From the NCBI RefSeq assembly GCF_000260795.1, contig NZ_AJGU01000010.1, forward strand, positions 1-64,000: a stretch of 64,000 nt of DNA, in the 5' to 3' direction. The position numbers were made by a program, and so were the translations under genes. The notes under the pieces are model-generated. The model was given only the letters and a program-made list of their open reading frames with translations. It searched no databases and had not been told where the DNA came from. This stretch comes from Treponema sp. JC4. GTDB taxonomy: Bacteria > Spirochaetota > Spirochaetia > Treponematales > Treponemataceae. This document shows, one piece after another, positions 16,675 to 24,771 of the stretch (the stretch's first letter is position 1; each line of letters opens with the position of its first letter).

Positions 16675-19179
16675 ATGATTACATTGAAATTTGGCGGAAC
16701 ATCTATGGCAAATGCCCGCCGCATCCTTTCGTCTGCGGACATTATTATTAATCGTGCAAAAGAAGACAGACTCAGCGTTGTTGTCAGTGCCGCAGCTGGT
16801 GTTTCTAATGCGCTTCAGGCTGCAATTGACGGTTGTACCACCGGGACCCCTGCCGGGACATTCGTTTTTGACATTAAGAAAATCCACGAAGAAATCTGTT
16901 TTGAACTTCAGTCTAAATTGAAGGGCTTTGATGCAGAAAAAGTTCTTGCTTCTCTTCAGCCTAACTTTGATGAACTGGAAAAACTTCTTGCGGGCGTCGG
17001 CTCTTTCGGCGAATGTCCTGATACTGTTCACTGTCGCATTATGGGTATGGGTGAACTTTGTTCTGCTCCGATTATGGAAGCGGTTTTGCGAGCAAAAGAC
17101 CAGAGCGTAATGCTGCTGGATTCCCGCAAATACGTATTTACAAACGGAAACCAGAAGGAAGGTGAGGCTGATTACGGTCGTTCTGCCGAAGCCTGCAGAC
17201 CTTTCCGCGACGGCGAATCAAACAGCCAGACCCGCATTCTTTTGTTCCCGGGCTTTATCTGCTCATGGATTAAGGGTAGCGGAGCATCACCTGTAATGGG
17301 CTTGCTGGGCCGCAACGGTTCAGACTTTTCTGCCGCAATCATCGGAACCTGCTTTGGCGTAAAACGCGTTGAGTTCTGGACTGATGTTGACGGTGTTTAC
17401 ACTGCTGACCCTCGCGTTGTAAAAGATGCAATCTTAGTTGATGATATGAGCTACGAAGAGGCTATGGAGCTTTCTTTCTTTGGTTCTAAGGTTCTTCACC
17501 CAAAAACTCTGGCACCTTTACAGGCAAAGGGAATTGAAGCCTGGTCTTTGAACAGCCACAATCCTTCTGCCCGCGGTACAAGAATCGGAAAAGGTCCTTT
17601 TGAAAGCCGCAAAAAATTCAGCATCTGCGGTATTTCTTCTTTGAAGCACGTTTCTATGGTAAGCGTTGGCGGAACTGCAATGCGTGGACGTACAGGAATG
17701 GCAAGCCGCGTTTTCAACGCCGTATCTTCTGCCGGTTCTTCTATCCTTTTGATTACTCAGTCTTCTTCTGAATATACAATTTCCTTCTGCGTACGTGACA
17801 GCGAAGTAGACACAGTACGCGATGCAGTTGCAAAAGAGTTTGAACTTGAAATCCGCGAACGCATTATTGACGAAATTGAAGTTATCAAAGACTGTTCAAT
17901 TGTAAGCGTTGTCGGCGACGGCATGATTAAAAACCGTGGTGTTGCTTCTAAGTTTACAAACGCTCTTTCTTCTCAGGATATCAACATCATCGCTCTGGCA
18001 CAGGGTTCAAGCGAACGCTGTATTTCTGCTGTTATCAGCGGCGAATTTACCGACACAGCTGTTAAGGCTGTACACCGCTTCTTCTTCCACACAGCTCAGA
18101 GTATTGAAGTTTTTGCTTTTGGTGCGGGAACAATCGGTGGTACTTTAATCGACCAGATTTACCAGCAGCACGATAAGCTTTTGAGCGAAAACGTAGACAT
18201 TAAAGTTCTTGCAATCACAACAATTGACGGAATGATTTTGAACGAGGACGGAATTGACCTTTCTAACTGGCGCGACCAGATGAAAAATCCGGAATTCCCA
18301 TTCAATTCTGATGCAAACGTTGAACAGATTATCAGCTTTGTAAAAGAAAAGAAGCCTCTGAATCCTGTTTTTGTTGACTGTACTGCTTCTTACGATTTGC
18401 CGGACCGCTATCTGGACATTTTGAATGCAGGAATGAGCATTGCAACTCCAAACAAGCGCGCAAACTCTAAGAACATTGAGTTCTACCACGAGCTTCGCCG
18501 CACAGCAAACAAGATGCACCGCCGCTTCCTCTACGAAACAAACGTAGGTGCAGGTCTTCCAATCATCGATACTTTGCAGAACCTCTATAAATCTGGCGAT
18601 AAGCTTTCCAGCTTCAACGGAATTATGTCTGGTTCTCTTTCTTATATCTTTGGAAAACTGGACGAAGGTGTTCCTTTCAGCAAGGCTGTTTTGGAAGCAA
18701 AAGAGCTCCGCTACACAGAACCTGATCCTCGTGATGACTTGAACGGAATGGACGTTGCACGCAAGGCTCTTATTATTGCCCGCGAATCAGGCTATGACAT
18801 CGAGCTTGACGACATCACTTTGTACAAGGTTTTCCCAGACAGCTTTGATTCAACCGGAACTGTTGAAGAGTTCCTCAAGAAGCTTCCAGAAGTTGATGAT
18901 TACTTTGCAAAAAAGATTGCCGACCTAAAAAAAGCTGGCAAAGTTTTGCGAATGGGTGCTACAATAAAAGATGGAAAAGCAAGCGTTGGAATGATGGAAG
19001 TCGGTCAGGATGATCCTCTCTACGGAGTACGCGGCGGTGAAAACGCTTTTGTATTCTACACAGAGCGCTATCAGCCGATTCCTCTTACAGTCCGCGGATA
19101 CGGTGCCGGTGCCGGAGTAACTGCTGCCGGTGTATTCGGTGACATCCTGCGCACAGTTTCTTTTAATCCTGAAAGATAA
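16675..19179 (+). CDS. thrA: Bifunctional aspartokinase / homoserine dehydrogenase
   Basis: 834 aa, normal for ThrA/MetL. Residues 1 to about 300 are the aspartokinase (KFGGTSM at 5-11, GRNGSDFSAAI, FWTDVDGVYTADPR). Two ACT-type regulatory domains follow (about 315-465). From about 478 comes homoserine dehydrogenase with the nucleotide-binding FGAGTIGG, the TPNKRAN loop, and GIMSGSLSYIFG plus EPDPRDDLNGMDVARK. It catalyses the first and third steps of the threonine/methionine branch in the cytoplasm. ThrA versus MetL cannot be decided by eye. An imperfect TTTCGTCAT/ATGACGGAAA dyad lies in the leader (about 16619-16654). ilvN follows 11 nt downstream. Confidence 0.95.
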   Translation: MITLKFGGTSMANARRILSSADIIINRAKEDRLSVVVSAAAGVSNALQAAIDGCTTGTPAGTFVFDIKKIHEEICFELQSKLKGFDAEKVLASLQPNFDELEKLLAGVGSFGECPDTVHCRIMGMGELCSAPIMEAVLRAKDQSVMLLDSRKYVFTNGNQKEGEADYGRSAEACRPFRDGESNSQTRILLFPGFICSWIKGSGASPVMGLLGRNGSDFSAAIIGTCFGVKRVEFWTDVDGVYTADPRVVKDAILVDDMSYEEAMELSFFGSKVLHPKTLAPLQAKGIEAWSLNSHNPSARGTRIGKGPFESRKKFSICGISSLKHVSMVSVGGTAMRGRTGMASRVFNAVSSAGSSILLITQSSSEYTISFCVRDSEVDTVRDAVAKEFELEIRERIIDEIEVIKDCSIVSVVGDGMIKNRGVASKFTNALSSQDINIIALAQGSSERCISAVISGEFTDTAVKAVHRFFFHTAQSIEVFAFGAGTIGGTLIDQIYQQHDKLLSENVDIKVLAITTIDGMILNEDGIDLSNWRDQMKNPEFPFNSDANVEQIISFVKEKKPLNPVFVDCTASYDLPDRYLDILNAGMSIATPNKRANSKNIEFYHELRRTANKMHRRFLYETNVGAGLPIIDTLQNLYKSGDKLSSFNGIMSGSLSYIFGKLDEGVPFSKAVLEAKELRYTEPDPRDDLNGMDVARKALIIARESGYDIELDDITLYKVFPDSFDSTGTVEEFLKKLPEVDDYFAKKIADLKKAGKVLRMGATIKDGKASVGMMEVGQDDPLYGVRGGENAFVFYTERYQPIPLTVRGYGAGAGVTAAGVFGDILRTVSFNPER

Positions 19180-19190
19180 GGAGATTTTTT

Positions 19191-19679
19191 ATGAATAAGT
19201 TCGTACTTTCTGTTTTAGTAGAAAACCACGCCGGTGTACTTAGCCGTGTTTCTGGTCTTTTCAGCCGCCGTGGATATAATATCGATTCCCTTACAGTTTG
19301 TGAGACAAACAAGCCGGGACAGTCGCGCATGACAATCGTTGTAAACGGTGATGAGTACATTCTTGAGCAGATTCAGAAGCAGCTTGCAAAGCTTGTAGAA
19401 GTTATTTCTATCAAAAAATGCGAAAAATCTTCTTCAACCCAGCGCGAAATGGCTTTGATTAAGGTAAAAGCCGAAGGCACAAACCGCGCCGTTATCATCG
19501 AAACCTGCGAAATCTTCCGCGCTCACATTGTTGACGTAGGAATTGATTCCGTAATCGTAGAAGCAACAGGAAGCGAAGACAAAATCGACAGCCTGGTAAG
19601 ACTTCTGGAACCTTACGGAATCCTGGAATACGTAAAGACCGGTCTTACTGCAATGGACCGCGGGTCAACAATAATGTAA
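19191..19679 (+). CDS. ilvN: Acetolactate synthase small (regulatory) subunit
   Basis: 162 aa, the common short form of IlvH/IlvN. The N-terminal ACT domain reads VLVENHAGVLSRVSGLFSRRGYNIDSL, the family hallmark, and a second half starts at LIKVKAEG. It binds the catalytic subunit and confers valine feedback. An AAGGAG site precedes the ATG. It lies 11 nt after thrA, so threonine/isoleucine precursor supply and branched-chain synthesis are linked. The catalytic subunit gene is not in the window. Confidence 0.93.
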   Translation: MNKFVLSVLVENHAGVLSRVSGLFSRRGYNIDSLTVCETNKPGQSRMTIVVNGDEYILEQIQKQLAKLVEVISIKKCEKSSSTQREMALIKVKAEGTNRAVIIETCEIFRAHIVDVGIDSVIVEATGSEDKIDSLVRLLEPYGILEYVKTGLTAMDRGSTIM

Positions 19680-19773
19680 TGCGATGGTTGTAAGGACTTC
19701 TTACAACTTCCGAATGCACTGTACCATCGCTTAACTTGCACTGGCGTGCAAGTTCATGGGAATTTTGCGAAGA

Positions 19774-19805
19774 GCTTCCGTTCAGCACGGAAGCCTTTTT
19801 TTTTA
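19774..19805 (+). terminator. thrA-ilvN terminator
   Basis: A GCTTCCG...CGGAAGC hairpin (19774-19780 with 19788-19794) is followed by a T-run. Two more hairpins precede it after the ilvN stop: GTTGTAAG/CTTACAAC near 19687-19708 and AACTTGCAC/GTGCAAGTT near 19733-19754. Confidence 0.88.
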
Positions 19806-20393
19806 TACTTTTACTTCAAAGAGCCCATCCTTATTACAATAAGCGTAAATCTTCTGAACGCCTGCAATCTTAAAGCGGGCCTCAGCGTTCTGCTCGGGGT
19901 AGAGCTTTGTCAGCTGAATGCTGTCTGCTCCAGCCGCCGCTATGAAGGAAATGTAATGTTCCTTTGTCATAGGGTGGGGCAGGCTAACGTAGTATTCGTC
20001 TTCTATAATTTCAATTGAAATCTGGTGGGCGCCGGCAGGTGACGCCTCAGCCTCCTGGGCAGGCAGCCTTATCCCGCAGCAGCTTACCACCGCTTCCCCG
20101 GAAGAAAAAATCACGTTGCCGCAAACCGGGCAGACATAAATCTTGCTTTTAGTCATGTTACAAGCCCGGTTTTTGTTCTGAATGCAGTCCCCCGAAAGCA
20201 GTTCAATTACAGAAATATCAAGCGCCTTAGAAAGTCCTTCCACAAGACTGATATCCGGAAAGCCCCGCCCGGTTTCCCATTTGCTCACCGCCTTACTTGT
20301 AACAAAAATCTTTTCCGCCAGCTCTTCCTGAGTCAGCCCCTTTTTTTCACGAAGCTCTTTTATTACAGCCCCTGTTATGTAATTGTTTGTCAT
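19803..20393 (-). CDS. XRE-type HTH regulator with desulfoferrodoxin-like C-terminal domain
   Basis: 196 aa. Residues 8-65 are an XRE helix-turn-helix (LREKKGLTQEELAEKI, then SKAVSKWETGRGFPDI). After a linker comes a desulfoferrodoxin-type block: a CPVCGN and VSCCGI cysteine set (Cys88, 91, 105, 106), as in rubredoxin-like iron centres, then a neelaredoxin-like beta domain with HQISIE...YVSLPHPMTKEHYISFIA. Proteins of this shape are proposed redox-responsive repressors in anaerobes. A GAGGTAG site precedes the ATG. Iron binding and superoxide sensing are inferred. Confidence 0.82.
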   Translation of the reverse strand: MTNNYITGAVIKELREKKGLTQEELAEKIFVTSKAVSKWETGRGFPDISLVEGLSKALDISVIELLSGDCIQNKNRACNMTKSKIYVCPVCGNVIFSSGEAVVSCCGIRLPAQEAEASPAGAHQISIEIIEDEYYVSLPHPMTKEHYISFIAAAGADSIQLTKLYPEQNAEARFKIAGVQKIYAYCNKDGLFEVKV

Positions 20394-20511
20394 AATGCTA
20401 CCTCTTAAACTCTCTCATATTTTCCGTACGGTATGAAAAAAGTTTAGCACGGCAGGCGTACAGACGCTACCTACGCGTGGTAGAGAAGGAGGATATGATT
20501 TGTATCAGGAA

Positions 20512-21390
20512 TTATTTCTTTTCAGCTTCAATCTGCGTTTTAAGCTCAATAACCTTTTCTACCGGCAGCCCCTGGGCCTCTGCGATTTGTTCAAAAGTTA
20601 GCAGCTTCATTTTCAGGAGATTTGTTGCGGCTTCAATGGCTTTTTGCTGAGCGCCCTGAACGAGGCCTTCTTCCATTCCTTCTTTTCTGGCGGCTCGTTG
20701 AATGTCTCTATCATGTAAATTCATAGCGGCGTAATCACTCCTGAATTTCTCGTTATCCTTGATTTTCTCGACAAGCTTTGAAAGACGGTTGGTAAAATCA
20801 TCTTTTCCCGGCTCATTCGTGCTTATAAAATGCAGAAAGGCTTTTATTTTTTCATCCTTTTCTGATTCATATGCACTTGCATTATAAATCACAGTGAGAC
20901 TTTTGTCATTCAAATTAACCCGGGCATTTTCCTTGCAGACATTCTGAAAGGTGTAACAGGGAAGGCCGTAAGGAATCTTTTTCTCTTCATCAATAAAGAA
21001 AGGATCCTGCTTGCAGATAAAAAGAATGTAACTTTCCTTCAATTCCGGATAATCCTGACCTTTCATAAGACTGTCCATATCAATCATCGACTGGTAATAT
21101 CGCGTACGTTTACCTAATGCTTCCTGGGGATAGCACTGCAATTCAACATCGATAATTTTGTCATCGTCTTTCAGGTAAACATCAAGGCGGACACCCTTCG
21201 TCGTGTAAAAAGGCTTAATTGCTTTTTCAAGCTCTGGATATTCAACGTGTCCTACTTTAATGTGCAGAAGCCTTTCTACAAGCTCAGCACTTATTTCAGG
21301 ATAACGCATAACTTCCTGAAACATTCCGTCGTCGGCGAAAGTCAGTTTATCCACCGGCTTTTTGTCATAAATTGTGATTTTGTCAGTCAT
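20512..21390 (-). CDS. Rpn-family PD-(D/E)XK nuclease (putative recombination-promoting nuclease)
   Basis: 292 aa from the ATG at 21390, which has a GGAGAA site directly upstream; an upstream in-frame ATG at 21456 is less likely. The N-terminal catalytic core has Asp70 in VRLDVYLKD and the D-x-E-L-Q element (Asp81, Glu83, Gln85), the PD-(D/E)XK arrangement of Rpn/YhgA nucleases. The C-terminal part (from KAIEAATNLLKMKL) is a helical tail nearly identical to that of the two other Rpn proteins here although the cores differ. Family members cut DNA and raise recA-independent recombination in E. coli; the role here is unknown. Confidence 0.85.
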   Translation of the reverse strand: MTDKITIYDKKPVDKLTFADDGMFQEVMRYPEISAELVERLLHIKVGHVEYPELEKAIKPFYTTKGVRLDVYLKDDDKIIDVELQCYPQEALGKRTRYYQSMIDMDSLMKGQDYPELKESYILFICKQDPFFIDEEKKIPYGLPCYTFQNVCKENARVNLNDKSLTVIYNASAYESEKDEKIKAFLHFISTNEPGKDDFTNRLSKLVEKIKDNEKFRSDYAAMNLHDRDIQRAARKEGMEEGLVQGAQQKAIEAATNLLKMKLLTFEQIAEAQGLPVEKVIELKTQIEAEKK

Positions 21391-21427
21391 ATTTTCTCCA
21401 AATTTTAATATTAACTCTCTACAGTTA

Positions 21428-21540
21428 ATATGGCCCTGACTTTGCAAATTTGACAAAAATTCGGAAAAAATCTTAGAAAATTTAGAAGAAAATTTTAATA
21501 AAGACTATAAAGTATTATATGTATGTAAATATGGTGTGGA
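21428..21540 (-). repeat. Upstream leader shared by the three rpn genes (copy 1)
   Basis: About 100 nt, AT-rich, with AATTCGGA, GAAAATTTTAATAAAG, and CTATAAAGTATTATA near 21506-21520. Close copies lie before the other two rpn genes (23530-23625 and 24660-24755). On the minus strand the CTATAAAGTATTATA box reads TATAATACTTTATAG and may provide the -10 box of each gene. The sharing extends well beyond a promoter. Confidence 0.65.
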
Positions 21541-21543
21541 AAA

Positions 21544-21672
21544 TCCGGGCGTGCCCGCTTGCTCCACTTTGTTCCGCAGGCGGTCGGGCTATCCGCAATT
21601 CCGCTTTCGCTCCAGCCTCCTCGGTCACTTTGTGCCCTGCGGTGGCCACCTTCGGTGTTGCTTCTATCCCTT
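21544..21672. repeat. GC-rich intergenic island, copy 1
   Basis: Opens with CCGGGCGTGCCCGCTTGCTCC and ends near CTATCCC. The first 50 bp are almost identical to the island at 23631. It has no convincing gene. It lies downstream of the toxN stop on the minus strand. Confidence 0.7.
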
Positions 21673-21724
21673 GTCTATGAGGCTGATGGCGATAAGCTTT
21701 ATATATTTCAGTGCATGCCCGCAA

Positions 21725-22303
21725 CTATTTTTCTTTATACTTAAAACAAAGACTTTCCAACAATTTGAAATCAGAACAAAATTTAGCGATTTTTCCTGTT
21801 TCCATCTGTTTATCATAAAGTTTATTTGCCTTAGAAATTATTTGCGGTAAGATTTTTACACAAAATGTAAACTCTTTATTCATAAGATTTTTATAATTTC
21901 TAACATCTGTCGAGTCATTCATTTTTTGTCTTAAATCAACTTTTGAATATAAACCTTCTTTTATCGGAAGCATTTTTTTCAAATCAATAACAGAAAGTAT
22001 ATGTTTTACCGAACCATCCGGATTTTCTTTATAAACTGCATTTTCGGAAAGATTTGCTTTCTGACAATTTTCATAAACCAAAAATCTGTCAGTATCTGTA
22101 TTTCTCCATGATCTATGTTTTTCTTTTGCAGATGAAATCGGAATAACATACTGATTCTTATCTTCATTAATTAAGATTCCAAGATATGGTTTATTATCAT
22201 ATCCAATGGATTTATAGTAAACTTCAGAGCAATGTTCATGAAGATATTTAAGATATTCTTGATTTATATTTATAAAAGTCAATTTATCTTTTAATTTAAA
22301 CAT
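21725..22303 (-). CDS. toxN: Type III toxin-antitoxin system toxin, ToxN/AbiQ family
   Basis: 192 aa, an endoribonuclease toxin of the ToxN/AbiQ family. It follows ToxN along its length: YLKYLHEH, KPYLGILI, the conserved core YVIPISSAKEKHRSW (ToxN has YLAPLTSPKKWH), LVYEN, the VIDLKKMLPI strand, and the C-terminal helices ending in FKLLE. The AGGA site lies between a terminator hairpin and the ATG. A short RNA gene with its own promoter lies directly upstream, the layout of type III systems where the RNA binds and inhibits the toxin. Such systems act in phage abortive infection or plasmid maintenance. Inserted residues around 75-100 make it longer than the classic 171-aa ToxN. Confidence 0.9.
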   Translation of the reverse strand: MFKLKDKLTFININQEYLKYLHEHCSEVYYKSIGYDNKPYLGILINEDKNQYVIPISSAKEKHRSWRNTDTDRFLVYENCQKANLSENAVYKENPDGSVKHILSVIDLKKMLPIKEGLYSKVDLRQKMNDSTDVRNYKNLMNKEFTFCVKILPQIISKANKLYDKQMETGKIAKFCSDFKLLESLCFKYKEK

Positions 22304-22311
22304 ACATATTC

Positions 22312-22402
22312 CTAAAAAACTAAGACCGCCCGAAAATCGGACGGTCTTTCTTAAAGTTCATCTCTTTACGGATTGAAACCGAAGGTTAATGGAGACCTTC
22401 TG
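22312..22402 (-). ncRNA. toxI: ToxI-like RNA antitoxin with terminator
   Basis: Predicted from a strong promoter (22408-22436), a start near 22401, and a terminator at 22314-22349 just before toxN. The RNA begins with AAGGT-(8 nt)-ACCTT, the stem also seen at the start of ToxI repeats. Its loop contains UCUC, which can pair with GAGA about 25 nt downstream to form an H-type pseudoknot. Only one such unit is visible, whereas most known antitoxins have two or more tandem units. Boundaries are inferred. Confidence 0.7.
22314..22349 (-). terminator. Terminator between RNA antitoxin and toxN
   Basis: On the minus strand AGACCG(U)CCG-AUUUU-CGG(G)CGGUCU is followed by UAGUUUUUU. In type III loci this leaky terminator sets the high RNA-to-toxin ratio. 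Confidence 0.85.
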
Positions 22403-22407
22403 ATTAG

Positions 22408-22436
22408 AATATACTATATAATAATATTGTCGTCAA
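22408..22436 (-). promoter_or_regulatory. Promoter of the toxI-toxN locus
   Basis: On the minus strand TTGACG (22431-22436) and TATATT (22408-22413) are 17 bp apart. Confidence 0.75.
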
Positions 22437-22512
22437 GAAAAAAAAGTATCTTTTTTCTTCCTTTAAAAATATAAACTTCCCGCAGAGTAACAGGAAGTAT
22501 TTTTTCTCTCAT

Positions 22513-22640
22513 CTGGCCGCATCCGCCTGCCTGCGGCAGGCGGTCGGGCTTTTCGTCGTTCCGCTTTCGCTCCAGCCTCCGCACTCCCTCACGTTGTTCG
22601 GTCGCTTGCGGTGGCCGCCTTCGGCGCGGCTACAATCCCT
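22513..22640. repeat. GC-rich intergenic island, copy 2
   Basis: Between the second rpn stop and the toxI promoter. It contains a palindromic CCGCCTGCC/GGCAGGCGG core (22522-22543) and ends in TACAATCCCTTGCGCAG. GGTCGGGCTTTTCG and CCGCTTTCGCTCCAGCCTCC are shared with other islands. A separate ACTTCC/GGAAGT hairpin with flanking T-runs at about 22478-22506 may be a terminator. Confidence 0.7.
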
Positions 22641-22650
22641 TGCGCAGTTT

Positions 22651-23496
22651 TTACTTCCCAGCTTCAATCTGCATTTTAAGTTCAAGAACCTTTTCTACAG
22701 TCAGCCCCTGAGCCTGTGCAATTTGCTCAACAGTACCTAGCTTCATTTTAAGGAGATTTGTTGCGGCTTCAATGGCTTTCTTTTCTTCGCCCTGTTTGAA
22801 TCCCTCAGCCTCACGTATATCGCCATATTCTTCTACAATCTGACTTGCCATTTGTACCCCCTGTTCATCCTGTTTGTGGAACTTAACCTTCTGGGCAAGC
22901 TCTTCGAAATACATTTCATCGGCGTTCACGGCTGAAAAATCGTGCATTAATTTGCCGAGCGGGTTATCGCCTCTATAGTCGCCGTTGACGTACATTATAT
23001 TACAGCCGTCATCAAATGGCAAATACTTGCCGTCCTCATCTTTGATATCTAGAATCTTGTTCACGCAATAAACAGGTTTCCCTTTACAAAATAAGTCATG
23101 CTCCAAAATAAATATAATATACAAATTTGGCAAATCCTCAAATCTGTCATTATTTTTCAACGTATGACTATCCAACATTGCCTGATGATACCTTATTCGA
23201 CGTCCTCCAGCCCCTTTCTTTACCCTCTGAATTTCAATATTGTATTCAGTCTTAAAAATATCTTCCGCCACAACATCCAGCTTCACCGAGCGCCCAAACA
23301 GATTATGCTTTTCAACCTGCGTCATAGATTTCGTCACAGTAAGGTCGTTTCGGTTAAGTAGAATTCTTATCAGCAATTCCGTAGCCTTTTTATCTCCGCT
23401 GAAAACAACCGTCATAAGCTCATCATCGATAAGTCGTAAATTCCGAACCCTCTCCAGCACCGCCGGGTTAATGTTATCAAAAACTGTCTCTTGCAT
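22651..23496 (-). CDS. Rpn-family PD-(D/E)XK nuclease, tandem paralogue A
   Basis: 281 aa from the ATG at 23496, placed after a GGAGG site. The core has Asp74 in VKLDVVAED and EIQ (Glu88, Gln90) in YNIEIQR, the conserved catalytic D...ExQ of Rpn/PDDEXK-type transposase-like proteins. The tail from KAIEAATNLLKMKL on matches the other Rpn proteins. Its first 90 residues are identical to the neighbour at 23783-24628, and the spacing of 1,132 bp marks a recent tandem duplication. The pair diverges most at residues 91-200. No terminal inverted repeats typical of insertion sequences were found. Confidence 0.85.
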   Translation of the reverse strand: MQETVFDNINPAVLERVRNLRLIDDELMTVVFSGDKKATELLIRILLNRNDLTVTKSMTQVEKHNLFGRSVKLDVVAEDIFKTEYNIEIQRVKKGAGGRRIRYHQAMLDSHTLKNNDRFEDLPNLYIIFILEHDLFCKGKPVYCVNKILDIKDEDGKYLPFDDGCNIMYVNGDYRGDNPLGKLMHDFSAVNADEMYFEELAQKVKFHKQDEQGVQMASQIVEEYGDIREAEGFKQGEEKKAIEAATNLLKMKLGTVEQIAQAQGLTVEKVLELKMQIEAGK

Positions 23497-23529
23497 TTTT
23501 CTGCCTCCACCATACACTAGGCGCAGACA

Positions 23530-23628
23530 GCAAAAATTCGGAAATGAATCAAGAAAAAAAATTCAAAATTTAGAAGAAAATTTTAATAAAGACTATAAAG
23601 TATTATAGATGTGTAAATATTGTGTGAT
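23530..23628 (-). repeat. Upstream leader shared by the three rpn genes (copy 2)
   Basis: Matches the leaders at 21428 and 24660, including the CTATAAAGTATTATA box near 23592-23606. Confidence 0.65.
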
Positions 23629-23630
23629 TT

Positions 23631-23772
23631 ATCCGGGCGTGCCCGCTTGCTCCACTTTGTTCCGCAAGCGGTCGGGCTTTTCGGTGTTCCGGCTTTCGCC
23701 TTCATTCCTTCACTCTGGTGGTAAACCACCGCCGCTCCGGAACAGCCCTTACGGGCTGAACCTACAATCCCT
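23631..23772. repeat. GC-rich intergenic island, copy 3
   Basis: Starts CCGGGCGTGCCCGC, runs through GGTCGGGCTTTTCGG, and ends TACAATCCCTCACGCAG at the stop of the third rpn gene. It contains the internal hairpin GGTGGT-aaacc-ACC near 23720. Confidence 0.7.
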
Positions 23773-23782
23773 CACGCAGTTC

Positions 23783-24628
23783 TTACTTCCCAGCTTCAAT
23801 CTGAGCCTTAAGTTCAATAACCTTTTCTACCGGCAGCCCCTGTGCCTGCGCAATTTGTTCAACAGTTAGCAGCTTCATTTTCAGGAGATTTGTTGCGGCT
23901 TCTATGGCTTTCTTTTCTTCGCCCTGTTTAAATCCCTCGGCTTCACGAATATCGCCATACTCTTCTACAATTTTACTTGCCATTTGGACTCCTTGCTCAT
24001 CCTGTTTATGAAATCTTACTTTTGAAGCAAGTTCATCAAAATACATATCATCGGCGTTTGACGTTGAAAAATCATGCATTAATTTGCCAAGCGGGGTATC
24101 ACCCCGATAATCACCATTAATGTACATTATATTACAGCCGTCATCAAATGGCAAATATTTGCCGTCCTCGTCTTTGATATCGAGTGTTTTGTTTACATGA
24201 TAAACGGCCTGTCCTCTTTCAAACATATCGTGTTCCAGAATGAATATAATATACAGATTTGGTAAGTCCTTAAATTTTTGACTTCTATTGAGTGTATGAC
24301 TATCAAGCATTGCCTGATGATAACGAATTCTTCTAGGATCCGCACCTTCATCTGCTCTTTGGATTTCAATATTGTATTCAGTTTTAAAAATATCCTCCGC
24401 TACTACATCCAGTTTTACCGAGCGCCCAAACAGATTATGCTTTTCAACCTGCGTCATAGATTTCGTCACAGTAAGGTCGTTCCGGTTAAGTAGAATTCTT
24501 ATCAGCAATTCCGTAGCCTTTTTATCTCCGCTGAACACTACTGTCATAAGCTCATCATCGATAAGTCGTAAATTCCGAACCCTCTCCAGCACCGCCGGGT
24601 TAATGTTATCAAAAACTGTCTCTTGCAT
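23783..24628 (-). CDS. Rpn-family PD-(D/E)XK nuclease, tandem paralogue B
   Basis: 281 aa, start chosen as in the 23496 paralogue (GGAGG site). It has the same catalytic set (Asp74, Glu88, Gln90). The first 90 residues are identical to paralogue A and the tail is nearly so. Differences cluster in the middle (for example ADEGADPRR against VKKGAGGRR). The tail DNA is closer to that of the gene at 20512 in places, which suggests gene conversion or modular exchange. Confidence 0.85.
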   Translation of the reverse strand: MQETVFDNINPAVLERVRNLRLIDDELMTVVFSGDKKATELLIRILLNRNDLTVTKSMTQVEKHNLFGRSVKLDVVAEDIFKTEYNIEIQRADEGADPRRIRYHQAMLDSHTLNRSQKFKDLPNLYIIFILEHDMFERGQAVYHVNKTLDIKDEDGKYLPFDDGCNIMYINGDYRGDTPLGKLMHDFSTSNADDMYFDELASKVRFHKQDEQGVQMASKIVEEYGDIREAEGFKQGEEKKAIEAATNLLKMKLLTVEQIAQAQGLPVEKVIELKAQIEAGK

Positions 24629-24659
24629 TTTTCTGCCTCCACCATACACTAGGCGCAGA

Positions 24660-24760
24660 CAGCAAAAATTCGGAAATGAATCAAGAAAAAATCTTAGAAA
24701 ATTTTGAAGAAAATTTTAATAAATCCTATAAAGTATTATAGGTATGTAAATATTTAAGAT
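24660..24760 (-). repeat. Upstream leader shared by the three rpn genes (copy 3)
   Basis: Third copy of the AT-rich leader, with CTATAAAGTATTATA near 24725-24739. It is followed by a truncated GC island fragment. Confidence 0.6.
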
Positions 24761-24771
24761 TAAAAAAAATG

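Noticed and set aside
21515-21744. Short open frames inside the GC-rich islands
   Set aside because: Frames in several phases arise from GC-rich repeats; no consistent start, ribosome site or conserved product.
22371-22380. CRISPR-like GATTGAAAC sequence near the toxI RNA
   Set aside because: Occurs once; no repeat-spacer array or cas genes.
20512-24649. Insertion sequences
   Set aside because: The Rpn genes are called transposase-like in some databases, but no terminal inverted repeats or target-site duplications were seen.
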